Below, piece after piece: positions 26,758 to 35,104 of a DNA stretch of 59,964 bases. A model generated the notes under the pieces. The model did not search any database. It was not told where the DNA came from and saw only the letters and a list, made by a program, of their open reading frames with translations. Source of the stretch: a virus; the IMG/VR virus record IMGVR_UViG_3300031669_000026, positions 1-59,964 of that record, one strand, 5' to 3'. A program made the position numbers and the translations under genes. Within the stretch, counting starts at the first letter, position 1. Each line of letters opens with the position of its first letter.

Positions 26758-28224
26758 ATGATTAAAAGGTGGGATTCTAAAGCAGATTGGGAGACTTATT
26801 TTTCCAAGGATGCTGTTATTATAATAACTCCAGATGGTAAATTAACAGAGGGAGGAAATAGACAAGGACATGTGATCTACCATTATGATTCAGGCATTCC
26901 TTTAAGCAAGTGGATTGAGTCAAGGATATCTTGTGAATGTGAACCAATTGTTCCTCCCCATGTCACTCTTGTTCAAGTGACTTTTAAGTTTGCAGAAACT
27001 GTGGAGGATTTAACTTTAGCCACTTCTTATCAATATTATGGATGCTATCAACCTGGAGGATTACACGAATTTCCTGTGGATTTGAGTAGTTATGTAGGAA
27101 GATGGATTAGTGTTGATTTTAGACTTTTAACAACCGATAATCTTTTATTCAAATCTTATGTTGATTGGATTGAAGTTGAGTATGAGTCCGAACCCACGCC
27201 TCCACCAACATTTGAATGTGAGGATATTCGTCCATTCGCAACAATTTGTAAAGATGTGGTTCAAGATAAAGCAATTATTCCAAAGAAAATAGACGATGGT
27301 GAAGTACGACAAGAAAATTTATGGGATAGAGGAGATGATAGAACTATAGAAAATTTAGTAAAAGGTGAAACAACTTTTGCTGATGATCTTCATGGGCATA
27401 AAGCTATATTGGATATGTATAATATGTGGGCAAAAAGATGGTATTATAAAAAATCTTTATATAAACCCCAAAATCCTCCTGATGAAAGTACATCACAGGC
27501 AGGTGCAGATTTAGTTGGTTATAAAGTAAAAAGTAATACAGCGTTACAACCTTCCTGGAATATAGATAATGTAGATGAAGCCATTTTAGCGTTGTCTCTT
27601 TTGATGAAAGGTTTAAAGGAAAGAAAATTTCCAACCATTCAAGAAACAATGCATACTTCAGGAAGAATGTTAAATTTGACTTTTGTACCTTTACCGGATA
27701 ATCATACTAATGGAAAATGGTACGATGGTACAAATGTTAAAGAATCTCAATGTTCGTGGATAGTAAGTCCATCTTTTATATGGGGAATAGATGGAGTTCC
27801 AACTCCGTGGGTTTTTTCATGTTCAACATACGGTGTTGGATCAGGAGGGGAATATCCACCTCCACAAGAAGGAACAAAATGGAATTGGGAACAATGGCAT
27901 TACTTTTTTACAAGAATTATAAATGGAAATATTTTATACGGTAGATGGTTAATTCAATTTCTTTGTGCAGGTACTACAAGTCTTTTCTCTTCATTATTTT
28001 TTGTACTTGCTGTTCATGCTAACTATACTATTGTGGGAACTCATTGGTTTGGAGAGGAGGAAGAAACATCAGTTAAAGATCACGGAAGTTACAGAGATGA
28101 AAATGGAAATTATATTAATGGTTGGTATTTAAATAAAATAATTGATTATAATAACCCTGATAATCATTATGATTCTGATTGGGTTTTAAATCCCGAAAAT
28201 CCTACAATTTTTCCAATAGAATAA
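26758..28224 (+). CDS. Tail fibre paralog B, C-terminal half fused to a new N-terminal domain
   Basis: A 488-residue protein. Residues 1 to about 155 form a module not found in paralogs A and C, starting KRWDSKADWETYFS, which resembles the KIWTTKEDFDSG opening of the 1283-aa protein and is probably a beta-sandwich. A Pro-rich link (EPTPPPTFE) follows. From about residue 170 on, the protein matches the fibre C-terminal part: DKAIIPKKIDDGEVRQENLW, SGRMLNLTFVPLPDNH, CSWIVSPSFIWG and GRWLIQFLCAGTTSLFSSL. It has its own AAAAGGA ribosome site. It appears to have arisen by recombination placing a different domain on the fibre C-terminus. Confidence 0.65.
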   Translation: MIKRWDSKADWETYFSKDAVIIITPDGKLTEGGNRQGHVIYHYDSGIPLSKWIESRISCECEPIVPPHVTLVQVTFKFAETVEDLTLATSYQYYGCYQPGGLHEFPVDLSSYVGRWISVDFRLLTTDNLLFKSYVDWIEVEYESEPTPPPTFECEDIRPFATICKDVVQDKAIIPKKIDDGEVRQENLWDRGDDRTIENLVKGETTFADDLHGHKAILDMYNMWAKRWYYKKSLYKPQNPPDESTSQAGADLVGYKVKSNTALQPSWNIDNVDEAILALSLLMKGLKERKFPTIQETMHTSGRMLNLTFVPLPDNHTNGKWYDGTNVKESQCSWIVSPSFIWGIDGVPTPWVFSCSTYGVGSGGEYPPPQEGTKWNWEQWHYFFTRIINGNILYGRWLIQFLCAGTTSLFSSLFFVLAVHANYTIVGTHWFGEEEETSVKDHGSYRDENGNYINGWYLNKIIDYNNPDNHYDSDWVLNPENPTIFPIE

Positions 28225-28242
28225 TTAAAAGGAGATGATAAA

Positions 28243-30444
28243 ATGAAAAGAAGCAAATATCAAGATGGTGTTGAAGTTCACATGGAGGATTTAAACAACA
28301 CTGAAAAAACAAAGGCAGATGCTATAAAAGAAAGACAAAAAAGTTTTACTCAGTCAGGTACAATTGCAGGATTGAGAGTTACTCCTAATACTTTTACTCC
28401 TTCTCATATAGATATTGGAGTAGCGGGTCCGGGTGGTATATGTTATTGTGAAAACGGAGAAAGAATAGAAGTACCTTCGGCTGTACTGGATAAACAGTTG
28501 GCAGATGAAACTATGGATGTTTATAATTTTATTACTCTTGTTTATACAGAAGTGGAAAGTGATTATAAAGAACATGAATCTGATGGAAATACTTATCCTA
28601 CAAGAGCAACAGAAAGCTATGTAGTAAATATTTTATCTGAAGCTGATTATGGAAGTTTGTCACAGGAAGAAAAAGAAAACAGAGTGGTTGTAGGAATTGT
28701 TCGAGCAAACGGCCCAGGATTGGCATTATCTCAAAATAGAATTCAGACCAGTCTTGAATTATTACCTATAATTACTTCTACGGCAATAGATATTGATGGT
28801 GTTTGGTTATTAAGGTTTAGTGATAATACTGAAAGAGGATCGGCTTCTTTTAAATATACTTATTCCAGTGAAAAAAGAGAAATTCAATACATGGCTCCGA
28901 ATGATACAGATTACGGTGCTTCGGTAACATTGGTCGGAGATGGGGATTATTTATTAGAATCAAATGATACAGATTTCTGGTGTAGAATTAGAATTATTAT
29001 AATTATGATGCCCACTGCTAGTTTAACAGTATCAACAAATGTTACAAAATTATATGAACCTCCTTTAGAAGGTTCTACAGAATTATATCCAACTCCTACT
29101 GCAACTGCAGTAGATAGATTGCATAGAACAAAAATAGGAACAGGATTGCCAACTTCAAACAATCCGCATGGATTGACGTATGATGATTTAACTGGTGGTT
29201 TTACAGATGTGACAAAGCATCAAGATTTAATGCATGCCAATGGTATAGTTTCGCAAACATGGGAAGAAACAGGTTCCTCCAATTGTTTAGCATGTTCAAT
29301 AAATGTTGGAACAGTTTTAGTTTCACAACCAGGAGCAAATGAATTTTATTTTGTACATGGTTTGGGATTTTCTACAATAGAAGGAATTACAAGTGTGGTG
29401 TGGAATATAACCGATCCAGCAGGAACATGGTTTATAGCTTTGGGAACTGATCAACAATTGCACAAAAGTTTATTGGCTTTTGATGAAGATGATTATTTAA
29501 TACTTTGTAGTGTTGATGTGACAGTGAGCGGCGGTAATAGATTGTTAGGAAATTTGGTTGATTTTAGAAAATTTGGAACTACAGCAACAGGAAATATTCA
29601 AGATAAGGCAATTACTCATAAAAAGATAGACGATGGTGCGGTTAGACAAAAACATTTATGGGCCGATGGCGATGATCAGACATTGGAAGCATTGGTTAAA
29701 GGTCCAAATAGTAATGCTGATCATCTACATTACCACGATGTTGAAGATCCGAGAGATTTATTTTATCTTAAACCTTTACTATATGCGCCCCAATCAACTG
29801 AACCAGATGAAGTAGGTTCAATTTCAGGAGCTAATTTGGTAGGTTATAAGAATCCAATGATTGATAAAGAAGGAGAGGATTATGGAGATTTGTTTCCAGA
29901 GGATGTTAAAACTATTCAATCGGCCATTGATAAGTTAGCAGCTTTGATGAAAACAGAAATGGCAAGAGAATGTCCTCAAGTACAGGAGATAATGCATTCG
30001 GGTGGACGCATGTTAAATTTGACTTTTGTACCCTTACCAGATAACCATTTAAATGGTGGTTTTTGGAAAGATGGAGTTACGCAAGTTTCAGAAGACCAAT
30101 GTTCTTGGATAGTAAGTCCAGCTTTTGTATGGGGCGCAGCGGCGGCTGCAGTTCCGTGGGTTTTTTGTTGTTCAACATTTGGTTTGGGAGTGGGAGGAGA
30201 TTTTCAACCAACTAATGATTCGGCATGGACGGGCGATGGAAGCAGCGCAGCTAGTTTTACTGCAGCTTGGAAAAATTGGCTATTGTTATTTAATGCTGTA
30301 TTAAATGGACAAATTGCTTGGGGAAGATGGTTGATAATGTTGGTTTTTGTTGGTACGGTAAGTGGGATTCTCTCAATTTTTAATGTTTTTGGGTCACATG
30401 CAAATTATCAAATTACTGCAACTAATCCAAAACCTATAAGTTAA
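28243..30444 (+). CDS. Tail fibre paralog C (733 aa)
   Basis: Full-length member of the fibre family: KYQDGVEVHMEDLNNTE at the start, EADYGSLSQEEKENRVV near residue 155, NNPHGLTYDDL in the middle, then DKAITHKKIDDGAVRQKHLW and the C-terminal block with SGGRMLNLTFVPLPDNH, CSWIVSPAFVWG and GRWLIMLVFVGTVSGILSI. Compared with paralog A, the middle third is most divergent. Three coexisting versions suggest different receptors or a heteromeric fibre. AAAGGAGATGAT precedes the ATG. Confidence 0.72.
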   Translation: MKRSKYQDGVEVHMEDLNNTEKTKADAIKERQKSFTQSGTIAGLRVTPNTFTPSHIDIGVAGPGGICYCENGERIEVPSAVLDKQLADETMDVYNFITLVYTEVESDYKEHESDGNTYPTRATESYVVNILSEADYGSLSQEEKENRVVVGIVRANGPGLALSQNRIQTSLELLPIITSTAIDIDGVWLLRFSDNTERGSASFKYTYSSEKREIQYMAPNDTDYGASVTLVGDGDYLLESNDTDFWCRIRIIIIMMPTASLTVSTNVTKLYEPPLEGSTELYPTPTATAVDRLHRTKIGTGLPTSNNPHGLTYDDLTGGFTDVTKHQDLMHANGIVSQTWEETGSSNCLACSINVGTVLVSQPGANEFYFVHGLGFSTIEGITSVVWNITDPAGTWFIALGTDQQLHKSLLAFDEDDYLILCSVDVTVSGGNRLLGNLVDFRKFGTTATGNIQDKAITHKKIDDGAVRQKHLWADGDDQTLEALVKGPNSNADHLHYHDVEDPRDLFYLKPLLYAPQSTEPDEVGSISGANLVGYKNPMIDKEGEDYGDLFPEDVKTIQSAIDKLAALMKTEMARECPQVQEIMHSGGRMLNLTFVPLPDNHLNGGFWKDGVTQVSEDQCSWIVSPAFVWGAAAAAVPWVFCCSTFGLGVGGDFQPTNDSAWTGDGSSAASFTAAWKNWLLLFNAVLNGQIAWGRWLIMLVFVGTVSGILSIFNVFGSHANYQITATNPKPIS

Positions 30445-30466
30445 AAACTAATAAGGAGGAATGAAA

Positions 30467-30967
30467 ATGTTTTATGTAGTTGATAAATATAGAATATTGG
30501 CTGAATCTGAAATACCAGTTCAAATGAAAGATTATCCTGACTGTGAATTGATTGAAGGACCTCCAGGAGTATCCATGATAAATTTTGAAGTTTGTATGGA
30601 AAAGGGGATTAAGAAAATTAAAACTAAACAAATAACAAATGCTTTTGATATTGATGTATCAATTCCAGGAATGGAAAAAACTGATGGTGCGTATAAAATA
30701 AAAATTGGTGGAGAACCAATTGAAATAGAAATAAAAATAAGCGGTGTTCCTTATATTCCACCCCTTTTTAAATTTCCTGAAAATTTTGATCCTGATAAAA
30801 ATAATATAAACATAGACTGCACTAGAGGAAAATTAAGTACAAATGTTCTTGAAAAGTCTGGAATTATAGAATGGACTCCAGTTGATGAAACAGTAGAATG
30901 TTCTATTATTGTAACAGCATTAAACTTTCCTCCAATTCAGAAATTTATAACAATAAAATTGATTTAA
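30467..30967 (+). CDS. Hypothetical virion-associated protein (166 aa)
   Basis: Start set at ATG 30467 because AAGGAGG ends only about a base before the alternative ATG at 30461. The protein is acidic/basic mixed, with alternating strands (YKIKIGGEPIEIEIKISG, CSIIVTALNFPPIQKFITI) like an Ig- or cadherin-type fold. It is the last gene of the fibre block, and a strong promoter overlaps its end. Likely a fibre accessory or chaperone; not recognised. Confidence 0.5.
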   Translation: MFYVVDKYRILAESEIPVQMKDYPDCELIEGPPGVSMINFEVCMEKGIKKIKTKQITNAFDIDVSIPGMEKTDGAYKIKIGGEPIEIEIKISGVPYIPPLFKFPENFDPDKNNINIDCTRGKLSTNVLEKSGIIEWTPVDETVECSIIVTALNFPPIQKFITIKLI

Positions 30968-30987
30968 TGAATAAAAATGTGTATAAT
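30959..30987 (+). promoter_or_regulatory. Sigma70-like promoter for 31006 gene
   Basis: TTGATT (30959-30964) and TATAAT (30982-30987) are separated by exactly 17 bp, just ahead of an AGGAGG ribosome site. The -35 overlaps the stop codon of the preceding gene. The -10 has the context TGTGTATAATATA, shared with positions near 6939 and 48838. Confidence 0.6.
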
Positions 30988-31005
30988 ATACAGTAGGAGG
31001 TGATT

Positions 31006-31329
31006 ATGGCCAAGGGAAACCAGTTGGGGATTTGGAAAATAGAAAAGAAGACAATAAATGAATTATTAGTTTGTATGTCGATTGTTCGTAAAAGAATTAA
31101 TGATTTAAGCGAAATTCGGAAAGAAGTTAGTAAAAGAGAAAGAAGATTCTTTGGTAATGAAGAAACAGGTGTAGTAGAGCCACAATATGATGTAAAAGAA
31201 GTTGATAAAAAGATTACAGATTTGCAGAATTTTTTGTACGAAGCAGATTCGAAAATAAAACAATCAAATGCCAAAACTAAAATAGATATTGAAGCAGATG
31301 TGAAAGTGTTATTGGAACCAATTAAATAA
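31006..31329 (+). CDS. Small coiled-coil protein (107 aa)
   Basis: Start at ATG 31006, five bases after TAGGAGG; an in-frame GTG at 31000 overlaps the ribosome site. The protein is charged and helical, with heptad-like stretches (KRINDLSEIRKEVSKRERR and KKITDLQNFLYEADSKIKQ) separated by a turn with Pro and Tyr, so a helical hairpin is likely. It is read from its own promoter and separated from the fibre block. Function unknown. Confidence 0.55.
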   Translation: MAKGNQLGIWKIEKKTINELLVCMSIVRKRINDLSEIRKEVSKRERRFFGNEETGVVEPQYDVKEVDKKITDLQNFLYEADSKIKQSNAKTKIDIEADVKVLLEPIK

Positions 31330-31577
31330 AGGTTAAATTTGAGAAGTGCTTAGTTAATGCAGAATAGTTCATATTTTATGGATGAAAAAGCTGAAAACAG
31401 TCATATCTGACTGTTACTTTTGGACAGAGATCTCGCCTGTTGTGGATAAAATTTATATAATTTGTTATTTTTTGTTAATATCCTGAGAAAAAGGCGAAGA
31501 CATTGTTAATTGTTGATCTTTTCAGCCTTTCTGTATTAACTATTTTTATGCGCAAAAAATAATTTTAAAGAAAAGAC
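31330..31577. other. Intergenic regulatory region, no gene
   Basis: About 250 bases without a supported gene. It contains a perfect inverted repeat (31396-31415: AACAGTCA, loop TATC, TGACTGTT) not followed by a U-run, hence more operator- or RNA-like than a terminator. It also contains an AAAGGC...GCCTTT pairing around 31498-31540 enclosing ATTGTTAATTGTTGA. A strong promoter follows at 31578. It may be a switch between late (virion) and early blocks. Confidence 0.5.
31396..31415. repeat. Perfect 8-bp inverted repeat (possible operator or RNA hairpin)
   Basis: AACAGTCA and TGACTGTT flank a four-base loop. It lies 160 bp upstream of the promoter at 31578. It could be a protein-binding site or a transcript hairpin; no T-run follows. 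Confidence 0.5.
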
Positions 31578-31605
31578 TTGACATTTTTTAAATTGGTGTT
31601 ATAAT
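31578..31605 (+). promoter_or_regulatory. Strong sigma70-like promoter (cassette type)
   Basis: TTGACA (31578-31583), 16 bp spacer, TATAAT (31600-31605). It is preceded by AAAGAAAAGAC, the same block found before the promoters at 39547 and 40386. It drives the 31631 gene. Confidence 0.8.
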
Positions 31606-31630
31606 GTTATTATTAAAAGGAGTTTTTTAA

Positions 31631-32071
31631 ATGGGCGGAATAAAACTAGGCATGCCAGTAGGCATGATGTCAATTATAAAAATTCGCAACATGGCGGAGG
31701 AAATGCGAAAGGAAGCAAAGGGAAAGGATTTAATAGATTTCGCATCTTCCAAATTTTTGCAAAAAGATTATTATGAAATTCATTTGGAAAAATTTGTGTC
31801 GAGACGAAAAGAAGGTGCATACGAGTTTGCTTGTTCGTATGAGTGGATGCCATCTGGAACAATTATGGAGCATTTTTCTGTAGGACATAAAGGACGAGTT
31901 CTATTGCCTAATGAAGCCCAATTGTTGGCGATTTTGTTAGGCATAAGAGATAATCGAAAAGCTATACAATCGAAGCGAGGAATTTGTCATTGGTTTCAGC
32001 CAGTGAATTTTAAAAAGAGAGATAAAATCCCTCAAATTGGTTTTACAGTTTTGGAAACTGTTGATAATTAA
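31631..32071 (+). CDS. Hypothetical protein (146 aa)
   Basis: First gene after a strong cassette promoter, with AAAAGGAG before the start. The N-terminal half is helical and charged. The C-terminal half has a CHWFQPVNFKKRDKIPQ segment. Early phage genes with their own promoters often encode host-takeover proteins, but nothing in the sequence defines this one. Length 146 aa. Confidence 0.55.
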   Translation: MGGIKLGMPVGMMSIIKIRNMAEEMRKEAKGKDLIDFASSKFLQKDYYEIHLEKFVSRRKEGAYEFACSYEWMPSGTIMEHFSVGHKGRVLLPNEAQLLAILLGIRDNRKAIQSKRGICHWFQPVNFKKRDKIPQIGFTVLETVDN

Positions 32072-32161
32072 AAATGTAATAAAAAAGGGAGGTGAAAATA
32101 AAGTTTAGATGGCAAAGTAAGATGGCAAGAAAACCAAAACAATTTTAAGAGGAGAAAGATT

Positions 32162-33127
32162 ATGCTTAATGTAAAAATGCCAGGATTGACTACCGAGTTA
32201 GAAAAAGAAAAGGATTTTAAGATAATAACAATAACAAATGTTGAAGAGATTTTTGACAGAGGTTTTACAAAAGAAGGCATTGCGGCTATTGGCAATAGTT
32301 GTGGCATTCCAGCAGGATATTTGAAAAAGTTGTATAAATCAGATAAAGATTTGTTCAATGCTACTATAAAACATTGGATGGGAGTTGAGGATGTTTTGGC
32401 TAAAAGAAGTGTAGCCGTTAAAAATGAACAAGTAGCTGGTTTGTGCAAACAAGACAAAATTTTAATTCCTACTGGTAACATGCTTGAAAAAGTTTCAGAT
32501 ATCTTTGATATGAAGGGATGGGATGGTGATTTGGTGAAAGGAGCAATCCATCCTAATGATTCTTTTTTAAGTATTGTATTTAATGATATTCAGAAAAACG
32601 CGGCGGAGGGTGCAGAAAAAGGAGATTTGTTAAACGCTGGTTTTTCTATTGTTCATTCAATGCTTGGAGATTTTAAAGATAGAATAGCATCGTATGTTCA
32701 TCGTCTTGTTTGTACGAATGGAATGATAGTTGATGATGAGCAACACTCTTGGGATATAAGTGATGATACTTTTCCAGATACGGCAGAAGATTATATTTGT
32801 CAAGCCAAGGACATTGGAAAGGAACTCATGGATAGATTTATTTCTAAGAAACATATTCTAGTAACAAATCCAGTTTCTGCCATTACTTCAATGGCAAAAC
32901 AAATGGGGATTGGTTCAAAAGATGTTAATTTGCTTTTACAGGAAATTGGAAGGCAACCTCTTGAAAATATGTATGATGTGTCAAATCTTTTAACATTTTA
33001 TGCTTCACATCAATCAGACGATCCGTATGAAGTGAGAAAACTTCAAACTCGCATCGGGAATTTAATAAATGTAGATGTTTGTGATTGTTGCCATTCAGTA
33101 ATCAAAACCATTAACAAAAATATTTAA
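32162..33127 (+). CDS. DUF932-like phage protein
   Basis: A 321-residue protein with DRIASYVHRLVCTNGMIVDD, the RxVCTNG signature seen in DUF932/TIGR03299 phage and plasmid proteins. It also has DSFLSIVFNDIQ and the helical tail expected of them. The C-terminal CDCCHSV could bind metal. The biochemical function of that family is not settled; it is common on phages and mobile elements. AGAGGAGAAAG precedes the ATG, and an excellent terminator follows, so it closes this transcript. Confidence 0.65.
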   Translation: MLNVKMPGLTTELEKEKDFKIITITNVEEIFDRGFTKEGIAAIGNSCGIPAGYLKKLYKSDKDLFNATIKHWMGVEDVLAKRSVAVKNEQVAGLCKQDKILIPTGNMLEKVSDIFDMKGWDGDLVKGAIHPNDSFLSIVFNDIQKNAAEGAEKGDLLNAGFSIVHSMLGDFKDRIASYVHRLVCTNGMIVDDEQHSWDISDDTFPDTAEDYICQAKDIGKELMDRFISKKHILVTNPVSAITSMAKQMGIGSKDVNLLLQEIGRQPLENMYDVSNLLTFYASHQSDDPYEVRKLQTRIGNLINVDVCDCCHSVIKTINKNI

Positions 33128-33136
33128 ATATTAACC

Positions 33137-33169
33137 AAAGTGTAGGGAGAGATTCTCCCTACACTTTTT
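33137..33169 (+). terminator. Rho-independent terminator
   Basis: A 14-bp perfect stem, AAAGTGTAGGGAGA paired to TCTCCCTACACTTT, with a three-base GAT loop. It is followed by two further T's, making a five-T run. It is the strongest terminator in the window and ends the DUF932 transcript; the downstream gene's ribosome site starts immediately after it. Confidence 0.9.
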
Positions 33170-33182
33170 GGGAGATTTTATT

Positions 33183-33353
33183 ATGGGAAGTGTATCTAAA
33201 AGGATTAAAAGAAATATGATAGAAAATAAATATGGAATAAGAACTTCTGTTAGTAAATTGAAAAAAATGAAAAAAGTAAGAGAAGAAAAAGCCAAAAAGA
33301 AGGAAGAAGAGATGGCTTTATGGGATAAAATAAAGAATATAGGAAAGGAATAA
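33183..33353 (+). CDS. Small basic protein (56 aa)
   Basis: Start at ATG 33183 after GGGAG. A very basic, Lys-rich helical protein (SVSKLKKMKKVREEKAKKK) with an acidic/amphipathic end. It may bind nucleic acid, but there is no motif. The gene begins within 15 bases of the terminator, so it must be transcribed by read-through or from an unseen start. Confidence 0.5.
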   Translation: MGSVSKRIKRNMIENKYGIRTSVSKLKKMKKVREEKAKKKEEEMALWDKIKNIGKE

Positions 33354-33355
33354 AA

Positions 33356-33559
33356 ATGAGCTTAAATCTCAATCCAATTGTTTATGAAATTATAAAAATT
33401 AAATCAGCAATTGATATTAATGATTTTGATAAGGCGAGGGAAATTATTACCACTATTAAATCAAAACAAGAACTTGTTAAACATTCAGAATTTTTAGAAA
33501 GAGTTATTAAAAAATTAGATGAATTGATAGAGAAAAAGCAAATCAAAGAGGTTTTGTGA
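33356..33559 (+). CDS. Small helical protein (67 aa)
   Basis: A 67-residue helical protein starting two bases after the previous stop. It has a TPR-like pair of helices (AIDINDFDKAREIITTIKS and LERVIKKLDELIEKK). Function unknown; probably co-translated with its neighbour. Confidence 0.5.
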   Translation: MSLNLNPIVYEIIKIKSAIDINDFDKAREIITTIKSKQELVKHSEFLERVIKKLDELIEKKQIKEVL

Positions 33560-33562
33560 GCA

Positions 33563-33587
33563 TAAGTGTTTAATTTTTATAGAGAAA
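33563..33587 (+). repeat. Promoter-cassette upstream repeat, copy 1
   Basis: A 25-base block (TAAGTGTTTAA ... AGAGAAA) identical to 39506-39530. Both copies lie a few tens of bases upstream of a strong promoter and right after a stop codon, so the cassette probably moved or was duplicated as a unit. Confidence 0.8.
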
Positions 33588-33613
33588 CTATATAAAATTA
33601 TTTAAAAAAAGAC

Positions 33614-33642
33614 TGGACTTCCTTTTAATCTTATGGTATAAT
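33614..33642 (+). promoter_or_regulatory. Sigma70-like promoter (cassette type)
   Basis: TGGACT (33614-33619) and TATAAT (33637-33642) are separated by 17 bp and followed by GTA, as in the other cassettes. The one off-consensus base is G in the -35. It drives the 33666 gene. Confidence 0.75.
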
Positions 33643-33665
33643 GTAGAGATAATGTAAGGAGAATA

Positions 33666-34049
33666 ATGAAGGATATTAAGGATATTACTAAATGGGGAAA
33701 AGACCACTGGAGTCTTCTTGTTTATGTGGAGACATGTTGTGTTGACACAATTGGAAGGTTAGATAGAATAAGATTGAGTTGTAATGAAGAGAGACATCCA
33801 TTATTAAAAGGTGAGATGAATCCAAAATGGGATCCCAAATATTGTACGAGAATGAAAGAAGGAGTTATTGATGGGCATGATGATTGGGACTGCCTTGAGG
33901 AGTTGGAGGAAGTTGGATTTATTGAAATAATGAGTATGATAAACGGGTATGTTAAAATTACAATACAAGGTAAAAAGATAGCTGCACAATTAAGAAGCCA
34001 TAAAGCAGACGGCGGAAATTTTGCAAATTTTGTTCCTATCAAAAATTGA
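33666..34049 (+). CDS. Hypothetical protein (127 aa)
   Basis: First gene of the 33.6 kb transcript, 127 residues. The layout WGKDHWSLLVYVETCCVD, then a helix with RIRLSCNEERHP, and a C-terminal beta pair (GYVKITIQGKKIAAQLRSH) recalls a winged-helix domain, but I am not sure of that. Function unknown. Confidence 0.55.
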   Translation: MKDIKDITKWGKDHWSLLVYVETCCVDTIGRLDRIRLSCNEERHPLLKGEMNPKWDPKYCTRMKEGVIDGHDDWDCLEELEEVGFIEIMSMINGYVKITIQGKKIAAQLRSHKADGGNFANFVPIKN

Positions 34050-34063
34050 TGGAGGGAAAAATA

Positions 34064-34579
34064 ATGAAGAAGTTTATTATTTTGTTTTGTTTATTGATAA
34101 TGCCTTCTTTTCTTGCATCTCCTGGATTGACGAATGATATTGAAAAGGATATTAATAATTTTATTAAGAAAGAAAGAAAAGAATTAATTAAATATGTTTG
34201 TGGAGATTATAAAGAAGAGATAGTTTCAGCCATTATCAAGCATGTTCCTCGGGAAGAATGTTTGCATGGAGAAATTAATCTGAGAAAATTATTAATAATT
34301 ATGGCAAATAAGGAGAGTTCTGGAAATCCAAAAGCGATTAGTAAAAAAGGCGCTGTAGGTGTTTGGCAGATAATGCCGAATGAAGCAGAAAATTATGGTT
34401 ACGCAGCTTCTGATATGCTTTTAATAGAAAAGAATTTAATTGTTGCTAAAAAAGTTCTTTATCGAAAGGCTCGTTTGGTTAAAAATCCTTGGAATGCTGT
34501 GAAATATTATAATGGCAGTGGATCATGTGCGCATAATTACAAGATTAGTATTAAAAAGGCTTACTATAAAATTATTTAA
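34064..34579 (+). CDS. Exported lytic transglycosylase (SLT family)
   Basis: Start at ATG 34064 following GGAGGG. Residues 1-20 are a signal peptide (MKKFIILFCLLIMPSFLAS). The SLT catalytic core is ANKESSGNPKAISKKGAVGV, with the catalytic Glu at residue 84, then WQIMP and later NAVKYYNGSG, all family hallmarks. The enzyme cleaves glycan strands of peptidoglycan, releasing anhydromuramyl products. As it is exported and encoded away from the tail genes, it is more likely a lysis enzyme than a tail-borne one, though a host-wall remodelling role is possible. No holin is certain nearby; the 50913 gene is a candidate. Confidence 0.88.
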   Translation: MKKFIILFCLLIMPSFLASPGLTNDIEKDINNFIKKERKELIKYVCGDYKEEIVSAIIKHVPREECLHGEINLRKLLIIMANKESSGNPKAISKKGAVGVWQIMPNEAENYGYAASDMLLIEKNLIVAKKVLYRKARLVKNPWNAVKYYNGSGSCAHNYKISIKKAYYKII

Positions 34580-34590
34580 ACGAAAAAGAT

Positions 34591-34857
34591 ATGAGCAAAA
34601 TACATATTTTAAAAACTTGGCCTGAAAGTTATCAATCAATTAAAAAAGGTTTTAAAACATTCGAAGTCAGAAAAAACGATCGTGACTTTAAACTTAATGA
34701 TGTTCTTGTATTACAAGAATATGATCCTAATATGGAATTATATACAGGGGAAATGGGTTCATTTACTATTACTTATATTTTACAAGGAGAGTTTGGATTG
34801 CCAAAGGATATAAGTGTGATGTCAATAGTACCTGAAGAAAATTCACTTGTATTTTAG
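34591..34857 (+). CDS. DUF3850 (ASCH/PUA-like) domain protein
   Basis: An 88-residue protein with HILKTWPESYQSIKKGFKTF and EVRKNDRDFKLNDVLVLQEY, the defining signature of the DUF3850 family. It is a PUA/ASCH-like fold often found in phages and thought to bind RNA or modified bases. The match covers most of the protein. The function of the family is unproven. Confidence 0.8.
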   Translation: MSKIHILKTWPESYQSIKKGFKTFEVRKNDRDFKLNDVLVLQEYDPNMELYTGEMGSFTITYILQGEFGLPKDISVMSIVPEENSLVF

Positions 34858-34888
34858 GAGATTAAATTATTTAAAAAGGAGAATAAAG

Positions 34889-35104
34889 ATGTGGAGAATA
34901 GATAAGGATGAATCTCATCTATCCGATGCAGAGATTATTGCATGGGAATATGTACTTCCATTTAAATATATTTTAATACTTGAAGGAGATAGGAACAAAG
35001 CTGAAAAATTAAGTGAATTTTTGTCAAAGACCTTTTCAAAACAAGTTCTGAAAAAAATAGCAATGCGGATAAAAAATACTGCAGAGGAGAATCTTATCTT
35101 ATGA
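34889..35104 (+). CDS. Small helical protein (71 aa)
   Basis: Start at ATG 34889 after AAAAAGGAG; an upstream in-frame start at 34847 would overlap the previous gene and lacks a ribosome site. Helical and charged, with one hydrophobic stretch (KYILILEGD). It overlaps RuvC by four bases (ATGA), so translation is coupled. Function unknown. Confidence 0.5.
   Translation: MWRIDKDESHLSDAEIIAWEYVLPFKYILILEGDRNKAEKLSEFLSKTFSKQVLKKIAMRIKNTAEENLIL

Noticed and set aside
31357-31410. A 17-codon frame from ATG 31357 in the gap before the 31578 promoter
   Set aside because: No ribosome site and it runs into the inverted repeat; likely chance.
32092-32148. An 18-codon frame starting GTG at 32092 (MKIKFRW...)
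   Set aside because: The GTG overlaps the GGGAGG that would be its own ribosome site, so spacing is wrong; an ATA start after it would be rare. No other support.
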